DNA of 64,000 bases. Origin: Beroe forskalii (taxonomy: Eukaryota > Ctenophora > Nuda > Beroida > Beroidae). Of this stretch, positions 42,301 to 50,035 are shown in pieces. The notes below the pieces were generated by a model. That model was not told the DNA's origin. It did no database searches and saw only the letters and a list, made by a program, of their open reading frames with translations. The position numbers were made by a program, and so were the translations under genes. The DNA lies in contig WFMF01000036.1 of the NCBI GenBank assembly GCA_011033025.1, forward strand, positions 682,001 to 746,000, given 5' to 3'. How positions within the stretch are numbered: the first letter of the stretch is position 1; each line of letters opens with the position of its first letter.

Positions 42301-45300
42301 CTTTTAGCCCGCACAATAGCTTCTAATTTAGTTTCGAGATGTCTGACATATTCTATGCAGTATAATTTGACTGAAAAATCTATCAATAGTAAACTGAAAA
42401 TTTTCTATACCGTATCATTATCTGTATGGTACAAAATATGACGTTGCTTTCCGTAAAATCCCTGAATTCCGTTCCGTAAACACAGATTATTCGATATACA
42501 GAAAGATGAGAATACTCAAGTCCTCGAAGTGGTTGCTCCTATGTGTGGCAGTTGGTATGACAGTTTACCTTATACTGTGTACTATTTACCATTCCTGTAT
42601 CTCTGTGCATGGCGGGAAGGAGCAACGCTCCATCATTTGCAGCCCTCAGATCATCAATGGGAATGATATTAACAATGGAGGGCAGGAAAATAAACAGAAT
42701 TTTGACAGAAATCCTCCGGAATCTGAGATTCTGGATGCGAATTCTGACATGAGTAAGGGTATGAAAAATAAGATAATTGCAGATCCAGTTAATTCTCAAC
42801 GCATTGAAACAGTGAAAGGAAGCTTTGCGGAAGACATGGTGAACCTGGAGGATCCAGGAGTGATGGAAGCGGTTAACATGGAGATGTCAGAGCGAGTCAA
42901 CCATCTCAAGGAGCAATGTGCGAGGAGGGAACGGGATCCTAATCCTCGACCTTATCAGTTCTTCATGGACATCCCCGAGCTCAACTTGAGATGGTGCAAG
43001 GTCTCGAAGGTCGGATCTACCAGTTGGGACACCTATCTGGCTCAGTTCGCCCCACTCTGTCAGGAGAAGGTGTGGAGTAAGTATTGTGTACCGGAGCAAT
43101 GGGCGCTCCAGTTCCCAGCCAAATCAGGGATTAAAGAGTGGAGGAGGGAGGGGAGAAGGCCGGACTTTGACATTGATACCTTCAACTTTCTCATTGTGCG
43201 ACATCCGTTTCAGAGGGTTGTAAGTGCTTATAGGAGCAAGTTTGAGCACAACACGGTCACCGGTCACAAATACTTCGATTTATTTGGAAGGGATGCGATG
43301 TTGAAGTACAGAAAGGAGGCGAAAACTTTGTCAAAAGATGAAAAATCTTTGCTCCTTCATCAAACGGAACAGTACATCAAAACAGGGATGCGCACGCACC
43401 CAGATCCGAACAACCCTTACCAAAACCCACCATGGCCAACTTTTGCTGAAATCTCTGCTGCTATACTACAAGATGGTATCTACGAGAGACATTGGTGGCC
43501 TATAACCGATCTCTGCTTGCCTTGCTCAATCAACTACACAGCCATAGGTCACATGTCAACGCTTGACAGAGACAGTGCGTATGTCATGAAACGCGTAGGA
43601 CTCAGTGGGGAAGGCTGGCCAAGTCAGACTAACGTATCTCCTGGGAAATCAACTGATGAAGTATGGAAGGAATACTTTAGTACTCTCCCCCAGGAGCTAA
43701 GGGTGAAGTACAGATTATACTATCAGTCTGACTGTCAGCTTTTCAACTTCAACTGTGACTTATCAACTCTGTCAACATTGGATATCAACATGGAGGATTA
43801 TGTCAAGAAGTTCTTTCCTGCCACACCATCATCTCCAGCTCCTCACTTCTTCATGGGGCCCAGAACCCCATACACCCTCCTGGCTGGCGACATATCCAGT
43901 CACACCTTCCCCTGTCAGCCCTCCGGCCTTATTCAGCATCCACCGTCACGGACTTCGCAACATGGGGGAGAACTATTTCATCGTGCCGTTTATAATAAAC
44001 GTGGTGGAGCGGCTCAAGTCCAACCTCCGGAACCACCGAACATCCCCCCTGGTCGACATGGATTGGTTACTGAGCTTCAGCTACAATGGGCCGGACAACA
44101 TGGATCTAGCCCCGAGGGTTACCAGGAATTGATGGGCCAAGGCGAGCGTTTCAAAGCCGCATTTCCGGAGCTGTTATCCGACCCGGGCGAGGTACTGGTG
44201 TCAGCGTGTGACTTTAACCGGTGCATTGGTTCGGGTCTGAGCTTCCTCCATGGGATGTACGGGAGTTCGTATTACACGGGTAACGCCAGCACGCTGCTGG
44301 GAGCCATGAAACGCATTCTAGGGAATGTCACGGAACAATGCCACGGCGAGCTGTCAGAGTCCGACGAACTAATGTGTGCGGTGCACCAACCGATCCTGGA
44401 GCGGAGAGAGGGAGCCAGACCGCTCAAAATGTTCGATATCAGTCGAGATAGGTTGCTCGAGTTCTACAAATATTGTCCGAAGTGCAAAGTTTACACCAGC
44501 TATTTCACCAAGGGGCGGCATTACGTGCCAGATAAGTTTACCAAGCATCCCAAGTTTGTGAGGGTCCTCAACAACGTCAGCAGACGGATCGGAATGCAGC
44601 TCGATTACGAAGATCTGATGGTGATGCACATTTTGTGCTCGTTGGAGGCGACTTTCCCGCGAATAGTCCCGGGAGCCAAGTTCTGTAGTTTGTTGAGGGG
44701 TGACGAAAAGGACGTTCTGGGTTACTTTATGGATATGCTGCACTTCCAAAGCAAATCCACCCCCGCCAGAGTCAAGTCTGGGTGTGTTTTGATCCGGGAA
44801 GCAATCAGGACTTTGAGAGGAAGGGAGGCATCCTTCTATTTCACACACTGCCAAGCACAGATGCCCTTCTACGGCACCATTGGCTTGGTCCGGAACCCTC
44901 CGTTAGAATGGAGAGATGATCTCAATGACCGGGATTACTTCGGGGATATGGTGGGGTACGGAGGAGCCCTGACTATGGTGGCCATGGACCAGTGCTCGGG
45001 ACAGCAGGAGGGGACTGTGGTTCAGACCTTCCTCCATGAGAAGCTCATTGAAATCCCGGGGTGTGGGGATCCCTGTACGTTGGAAAGGCTGGAGGAGATG
45101 TTCCCAGCGAGCGAGTGTAATTACAGCGAGTGAGATGGTGCCTTATCGGACATATCACGGACATTATTGCAGTCACGCTGAGCACCTCAGCGTGAATATT
45201 AATGTCCGTGAAAATTAAATCCATTATTTCCTTTATATTTCTAGGGTACAGACACAAATTTTCTGACAACATCTCTTTAAACGCACAAATCTAATGTTAA

Positions 45301-48300
45301 AATTCTTCGGAAAATTAATTTCTTTTTCATGCCCTAGTAACTGTGATATTGAAATGAATTATCGATAAACGAAAAATATTGAACAAGAATTGCGCCTGCC
45401 GGCGCATTTCTTGTGCCCATTGTTCGCGTAAGCAGGCGCTTAATTTCCTGTTCCCCGGGGCTGGTATTATAACACGCCGTCAATTCATCGTCGACAGATT
45501 TCCGTCTTATTTACTGACATGTATGATGAGTTGACGAATTAATTTTAGTATTCCATTTGTAAGTACAAACTGAAAACACGAAGTGCGCTCGTTATCGTCT
45601 ATCGATTCATGAAACTATTGGGGTGTGGGTCAAGAGTGGGGTTTAGGAGTTGGGGTTTGGGATTCAAAGAGTGGGATTGGGGAAGGACTTGGGGTTTGGG
45701 AAAAGAGTGGGGTTGCGAGTTGAGGTTTTGGACAAGGGTGGGATTCGGGAACGACTTGGAATTTGGGGAAATATGCAGACCAATCCGAGTGTAGAAGTGC
45801 ATATCAATCTTAGATATATCGGTTAAGAAACCGATTCATCGGTTTTAACATAAGTTCCCCAAGGTTTTACGAAGTTCATGATAATTGAGGGGGTAGAAAT
45901 TAAAAAATACACGAATGATGAAGGTACTAACGGTCGAGGAGGGCTATCATGTGATTAGCCATGGCGAGCATGATCTCCTCAGAGAAGGGCGGGTTAGCCT
46001 GGAAGGATCCCCTCTTTGGCTGCAGCTCGAAGAAGGAGCCCCGGCTGCCGAAGTAGCAGTCTGTATCGGGGAAGGCCGAGCAGTACTGCCGGAAGTAGCA
46101 GTTGAAGGGCGACGCGAAGCACTCGAAGGTGACGCGGAAGACGCGGTGCAGCAGCTCGAAGACCTTGCGCGGCAGCGCCGCGTGCAGACCGAAGTTCTCG
46201 GACTGGAGGGACATCTTGGAACCGGAGCCCATGGAGGAACGCAGCATCTGGGAAAGGGGTGTCTTACTTTCAAAGTGGGGTAGTAATATTGCAATTAAAA
46301 TTAGAGAAGGCAATGGGGATATACTATTTGGGTGTGCCAGAACGTCTGATTGGGAAGCATACATATCATAATTGAATTTGAATGGCTATTCGAAGTTGAA
46401 AGGCGGATACTAAAATCTGAAAAGGCGGATATTAAAGTGTCTCTTGCAGCCATTACCTTATATCGTTTGAGCAGGCACCAGACCCGCGAATTGAAGAGAT
46501 TATTGTCATCTGATGCACCAAGACCAGTTGACTCATACAGCTTCTTCTGAAAAGTGTGGAGAGGAATGAGAATGAAACAAGTAAGATAAATGAGGTATGA
46601 ATTAAGATGACTCAATGGACTGCAAATTTGAATGTAAACGAAATAAAATCTTTAATGACAATCAATTTCGCAATTATAAACGAAACTTAGGCGACGAAAT
46701 AGAGTATTGGGGAGCAAAAAATCGATAATACAAATGCTACACCAGCTTGTAGTTTTGAGTATGTAATAAAACCTAAGAACTTGAAAATACCTTAGAAGTG
46801 CTTAAAATACAGAGACATGTATCGGTTCATACATACCAGTTTATATCATTAAATTGAGACACATACTGATTTATTAAAATTGCCGTACTAAAACTAGAAT
46901 AACTAAAAAATGACTGAAAAACTGATCAAAACTGTATCAAAATCAAATTCAAATTAATGATCGTCGATCGTATGCTGATAATCGTACGATAATTGTACTA
47001 CGTGTTAAAATGATAAATTTGTAGTGCACGATTTAGATGAATACAAATTATTGGTACTTACAACGTGTGAGAATTTGAATTTGATTTTGATACAGTTTTG
47101 ATCAGTTTTTCAGTCATTTTTTAGTTATTCTATTTTAGTACACGACATTTGAGACACATACCAGTTTATTGTAGTGCACGACATTGAGACATAACAGTTT
47201 ATTGTATATGAACCTAGATGCGACAGAACCCTGTATTTTACCAGTTTATTGTATTTCAAGACATTAGGTTACATTTATTGTAGTTTTACATTGAGACACA
47301 GAGTTTATTGAGTTTATTGTCTATACTTTATTGTATTTACACCCAGTTTATTGTAGATGCATTGAGACATACCAGTTTATTGTAGTGCACGACATTGAGA
47401 CACTATACCAGTTTATTGTAGTGCAAAGACATTAATAAATTGTACTCATTTATTTTAATGAGACATTATTCAGACACATACCAGTTTATTGTAGTGCACG
47501 ACATTGAGACACATACCAGTTTATTGTATCGGAGAAAAAAAATCAAATACCATTTTATTGAAGCCGAGGAGATAGCAAATGCTCACACCAACTTATAGTT
47601 TTTAAGATATGGGTAAATAAGGGTAAATGGGGGTAACAAGTGCACGACGTTGAGACATGTATCACTTAACACATACCAGTTTATTGTAGTGCACGACATT
47701 GAGACACATACCAGTTTATTGTAGTGCACGACATTGAGACACATACCAGTTTATTGTAGTGCACGACATTGAGACACATACCAGTTTATTGTAGTGCACG
47801 ACGACATTGAGACACATACCAGTTTATTGTAGTGCACGACATTGAGACACATACCAGTTTATTGTAGTGCACGACATTGAGACACATACCAGTTTATTGT
47901 AGTGCACGACATTGAGACACATACCAGTTTATTGTAGTGCACGACATTGAGACACATACCAGTTTATTGTAGTGCACGACATTGAGACACATACCAGTTT
48001 ATTGTAGTGTTTATTGTAGTGCACGACATTGAGACACATACCAGTTTATTGTAGTGCACGACATTGAGACACATACCAGTTTATTGTAGTGCACGACATT
48101 GAGACACATACCAGTTTATTGTAGTGCACGACATTGAGACACATACCAGTTTATTGTAGTGCACGACATTGAGACACATACCAGTTTATTGTAGTGCACG
48201 ACATTGAGACACATACCAGTTTATTGTAGTGCACGACATTGAGACACATACCAGTTTATTGTAGTGCACGACATTGAGACACATACCAGTTTATTGTAGA

Positions 48301-49668
48301 CACATACCAGTTTATTGTAGTGCACGACATTGAGACACATACCAGTTTATTGTAGTGCACGACATTGAGAAACATACCAGTTTATTGTAGTGCACGACAT
48401 TGAGACACATACCAGTTTATTGTAGTGCACGACATTGAGACACATACCAGTTTATTGTAGTGCACGACATTGAGACACATACCAGTTTATTGTAGTGCAC
48501 GACATTGAGACACATACCAGTTTATTGTAGTGCACGACATTGAGACACATACCAGTTTATTGTAGTGCACGACATTGAGACACATACCAGTTTATTGTAG
48601 TGCACGACATTGAGACACATACCAGTTTATTGTAGTGCACGACATTGAGACACATACCAGTTTATTGTAGTGCACGACATTGAGACACATACCAGTTTAT
48701 TGTAGTGCACGACATTGAGACACATACCAGTTTATTGTAGTGCACGACATTGAGACACATACCAGTTTATTGTAGTGCACGACGTTGAGACACATACCAG
48801 TTTATTGTAGTGCACGACATTGAGACACATACCAGTTTATTGTAGTGCACGACATTGAGACACATACCAGTTTATTGTAGTGCACGACATTGAGACACAT
48901 ACCAGTTTATTGTAGTGCACGACATTGAGACACATACCAGTTTATTGTAGTGCACGACATTGAGACACATACCAGTTTATTGTAGTGCACGACATTGAGA
49001 CACATACCAGTTTATTGTAGTGCACGACATTGAGACACATACCAGTTTATTGTAGTGCACGACTGAGAGACACATGCCAGTTTATTGTAGTGCGTTGAGA
49101 CACAACGTCGCTTCGCTCGAGACATTGAGACATCGCTAATCTTATGGCTGGTCTGCATCCGACCACTGAGAGGAGGCTGGATTAGGAATGGGTGGATAGA
49201 AAATACTGACGCGATACTGGCGTGATAACGGCGTGAGGTAGGCCTGATACTGGCGCGATACCGGCGTGCTACTGGCGCGGTACTGGCGTGATACTGGCCT
49301 AGACAGATCGCTCAATTTACTGAAAATCCAGTTCACAGGGTGGATCAGGAATATAGTGGGTGGATGAGGATTGCAAATTTACGGCGGATTAACAAGTCCA
49401 GGGTAAGGAGGATTTGAGTCTAGAGTAGAGAGAATTAAAGTAAAGATTGAAGTAAAGAGGATTGAGTAAAGAGATTTTACTCACGCCCAGTGGTAGGTGG
49501 GCGAGGAGGGACAATGACAGTTGCGTACGTCTCTCGAGCAAGTTCTGCTACTTTTAGTGCTCCTTCCTGACACCTCCTGTTCATGCGCTCACACACGGAC
49601 TCAACTCTGTCGTGGTAATACCGGACCAGCGCACTGTCACAGTCCGACCGGAGACTCTGCATCAACTC
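39245..49668 (-). CDS. PCIF1: PCIF1/CAPAM cap-specific m6A methyltransferase (five exons seen)
   Basis: Minus-strand exons in order: 49485-49668, 46457-46546, 45932-46247, 41211-41351, 39245-39393. The last four join phase-perfectly (0, 1, 1) to a TAG stop. Known: PCIF1 binds the phosphorylated RNA polymerase II tail and methylates N6 of cap-adjacent 2'-O-methyladenosine in the nucleus. Matches: SRVWCLLKRYK, FECFASPFNCYFRQYCSAFP, DTDCYFGSRG, the NPPF catalytic motif in SFQANPPFSEE, FVIFIPDWREPLTPA, and HYNAVHGTQVFVLQNE. The C-terminus is shorter than in vertebrates (no Ser-rich tail). The WW domain and the exon(s) joining 49485 to 46546 were not found; the gap holds a 35-bp minisatellite array. 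One intron contains an opposite-strand gene (42506-45133). Confidence 0.88.
39404..39515. repeat. Short tandem AAGGTGGCAATTAAT repeat
   Basis: About seven copies of a 15-bp unit lie just upstream (on the gene strand) of the acceptor of the last PCIF1 exon. Confidence 0.8.
39830..40702 (-). pseudogene. Non-LTR retrotransposon ORF1-like protein with one in-frame stop
   Basis: One frame runs from 40702 to 39830, broken only by TGA at 40121-40123. It reads VVQSSVCETVKEEMKSFSAV, RSKNVMIFGLSDEANEDTSA, then after the stop DVCRVGKHVLGG, SPRPVKVVTTSS, YKRVYVNPDRSPEQREERRE and HFIRNGKVCS. The N-terminal 100 residues are helical and may form a coiled coil. This is the same ORF1 family as 34692-35363 but retains more of the N-terminus. 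No RT-bearing ORF2 is adjacent. It lies in the intron before the last PCIF1 exon, same strand as PCIF1. Confidence 0.75.
40735..40832. repeat. Short tandem GATAAGCGTTGCGATGA repeat
   Basis: Four to five copies of a roughly 17-22-bp unit (TGATAAGCGTTGCGATGA) lie directly upstream of the ORF1-like frame. Confidence 0.8.
41211..41351 (-). CDS. PCIF1: PCIF1 penultimate exon
   Basis: Acceptor CTCCTCAG, donor CACAG|GTATTT. The 47-residue product reads ALGPLMFVIFIPDWREPLTP, AIPALQNTPYCTHNILL, ESGNHQYIT. It matches the conserved IVFIPEWREPPTPAL segment of vertebrate PCIF1. A partial second copy of its 3' end (CCTGTGATGTACTGGTGGT) lies about 100 bp downstream at about 41111-41129. Confidence 0.9.
41360..41725. 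repeat. Minisatellite of TTGGGGTTTGGGAAAAGAGT units
   Basis: About nine to ten units of roughly 31-34 bp, varying in GAGAGTTGGGG and AAAGAGTGGGG parts. A shorter related array lies at 45620-45760. Both sit within the same PCIF1 intron and flank the nested gene at 42506-45133. G-rich runs on one strand could favour G-quadruplexes. Confidence 0.85.
41999..42046. repeat. 48-bp palindrome upstream of the nested gene
   Basis: Two 22-bp arms (left arm containing TTTGAAATAATGGTTCAAT) flank a 4-bp ACTT loop. The arms are exactly complementary. It lies 460 bp before the ATG at 42506. Confidence 0.9.
42506..45133 (+). CDS. Sulfotransferase-MINPP1-like histidine phosphatase fusion, intronless
   Basis: Seen: one 875-codon frame from ATG. 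Residues 9-30 form a membrane anchor (type II). Residues about 145-420 are a Sulfotransfer_2 domain: 5'-PAPS motif KVSKVGSTSWDTYL (K168 to W174), 3'-PAPS motif VRHPFQRVVSAYRSKF (R232, S240), end YRLYYQSDCQLFNFNCDL. After a Pro/Ser linker, residues about 447-870 match MINPP1: GPRTPY, EGYQELMGQGERF, NRCIGSGLSFLHGMYG, RLLEFYKYCPKC, KDVLGYFMDMLHF, FTHCQAQMPFYGTIGLV, TFLHEKLIEIP. The catalytic RHGLR lies in another frame at 43944-43958, followed by an open stretch with MDWLLSFSYNGPDN. The main frame resumes near 44107. This implies +1 near 43916-43926 and -1 near 44106-44112. The proton-donor position reads HCQ, not HAE. Known: CHST8-14 enzymes sulfate glycans in the Golgi; MINPP1 dephosphorylates inositol phosphates in the ER. 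The gene lies in a PCIF1 intron, opposite strand. Confidence 0.85.
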   Translation: MRILKSSKWLLLCVAVGMTVYLILCTIYHSCISVHGGKEQRSIICSPQIINGNDINNGGQENKQNFDRNPPESEILDANSDMSKGMKNKIIADPVNSQRIETVKGSFAEDMVNLEDPGVMEAVNMEMSERVNHLKEQCARRERDPNPRPYQFFMDIPELNLRWCKVSKVGSTSWDTYLAQFAPLCQEKVWSKYCVPEQWALQFPAKSGIKEWRREGRRPDFDIDTFNFLIVRHPFQRVVSAYRSKFEHNTVTGHKYFDLFGRDAMLKYRKEAKTLSKDEKSLLLHQTEQYIKTGMRTHPDPNNPYQNPPWPTFAEISAAILQDGIYERHWWPITDLCLPCSINYTAIGHMSTLDRDSAYVMKRVGLSGEGWPSQTNVSPGKSTDEVWKEYFSTLPQELRVKYRLYYQSDCQLFNFNCDLSTLSTLDINMEDYVKKFFPATPSSPAPHFFMGPRTPYTLLAGDISSHTFPCQPSGLIQHPPSRTSQHGGELFHRAVYNKRGGAAQVQPPEPPNIPPGRHGLVTELQLQWAGQHGSSPEGYQELMGQGERFKAAFPELLSDPGEVLVSACDFNRCIGSGLSFLHGMYGSSYYTGNASTLLGAMKRILGNVTEQCHGELSESDELMCAVHQPILERREGARPLKMFDISRDRLLEFYKYCPKCKVYTSYFTKGRHYVPDKFTKHPKFVRVLNNVSRRIGMQLDYEDLMVMHILCSLEATFPRIVPGAKFCSLLRGDEKDVLGYFMDMLHFQSKSTPARVKSGCVLIREAIRTLRGREASFYFTHCQAQMPFYGTIGLVRNPPLEWRDDLNDRDYFGDMVGYGGALTMVAMDQCSGQQEGTVVQTFLHEKLIEIPGCGDPCTLERLEEMFPASECNYSE
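45384..45413. repeat. Small dispersed hairpin
   Basis: Arms CAAGAATTGCGCC and GGCGCATTTCTTG (one mismatch) flank the loop TGCC. A related hairpin with the same left arm and loop lies at 3813-3840. Confidence 0.7.
45620..45760. repeat. Short G-rich array related to 41360-41725
   Basis: Three to four irregular units with TTGGGGTTTGGGAAAAGAGT and CAAGAGTGGGGTTTAGGAGT. This is the second site of the same minisatellite family in one PCIF1 intron. Confidence 0.75.
45932..46247 (-). CDS. PCIF1: PCIF1 catalytic-core exon with NPPF motif
   Basis: Acceptor TTTCCCAG, donor GACC|GTTAGT. It encodes about 105 residues: SENFGLHAALPRKVFELLHR, VFRVTFECFASPFNCYFRQY, CSAFPDTDCYFGSRG, then GSFQANPPFSEEIMLAMANH. 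This is the most conserved part of PCIF1. NPPF is the motif that contacts the target adenine in this methyltransferase class. It is intact here. Confidence 0.93.
46457..46546 (-). CDS. PCIF1: PCIF1 30-residue exon
   Basis: Acceptor CTTTTCAG, donor TAAG|GTAATG, phase 0 on both sides. It reads KKLYESTGLGASDDNNLFNS then RVWCLLKRYK, matching the vertebrate KLWLLYRYSC...RVWCLLRRYQ region immediately before the catalytic core. Confidence 0.87.
46550..47650. other. AT-rich stretch with degenerate 35-bp repeats
   Basis: From about 47085 onward, decayed copies of the ACCAGTTTATTGTAGTGCAC unit appear and become regular near 47650. No exon for the missing PCIF1 segment was recognised. Confidence 0.5.
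47650..49100. repeat. 35-bp minisatellite (about 41 copies)
   Basis: The unit contains CATTGAGACACATACCAGTT and TATTGTAGTGCACGA. It is highly regular, with a few partial units (near 48003, 48298 and 49070). It lies in the PCIF1 interval between exons 49485-49668 and 46457-46546. Period 35 is not a multiple of three and no long frame results. Confidence 0.97.
49485..49668 (-). CDS. PCIF1: Probable PCIF1 upstream exon
   Basis: Acceptor CCTGTCAG, donor GGGC|GTGAGT. It encodes about 61 residues: ELMQSLRSDCDSALVRYYHD, RVESVCERMNRRCQEGALKV, AELARETYATVIVPPRPP. It resembles the helical PCIF1 segment (LRRQCGPHV...VEGICSKIYHISLEYVKRI). The match is weaker than for the other exons. It ends in phase 1 while the next exon starts in phase 0, so at least one intervening exon is missing or unrecognised. 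Confidence 0.6.
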
Positions 49669-49762
49669 CTGACAGGGTGGGGTGGCAGTGAGAACAGGTT
49701 GGGGTTGCAGTGAGAAATCTAACTGATTTCTCACTGAAAAAATCAGTAGAAATAATAAAGTT

Positions 49763-50035
49763 TTAATAATGAACTGAAATACCTTGGGATTTGAAGGCTA
49801 TGCTATGGGACCAGGGATTGGGATTGGGAGTAGCTTTAATAATGAACTGAAATACCTTGGGATTTGAAGGCTATGCTATGGGACCAGGGATTGGGATTGG
49901 GAGTAGCTTTGATAATGAACTGAAATACCTTGGGATTTGAAGGCTATGCTATGGGACCAGGGATTGGGATTGGGAGTAGCCTTGATAATGAACTGAAATA
50001 CCTTGGAATTTGAAGGCTATGCTAAGGGGGGAACT
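49763..50035. repeat. 73-bp tandem repeat, four copies
   Basis: Each unit carries TAATGAACTGAAATACCTTG, GGATTTGAAGGCTATGCTAT and GGGACCAGGGATTGGGATTG. The copies are nearly identical; the last is truncated. Confidence 0.95.

Noticed and set aside
43755-44132. Separate 125-codon plus-strand gene containing RHG
   Set aside because: It overlaps the fusion gene completely. Its only meaningful part is the displaced MINPP1 segment, best explained by compensating indels and not by a separate gene.
45947-46294. 115-codon minus-strand frame rich in Ser, Arg and Pro
   Set aside because: It is an out-of-frame shadow of the PCIF1 catalytic-core exon.
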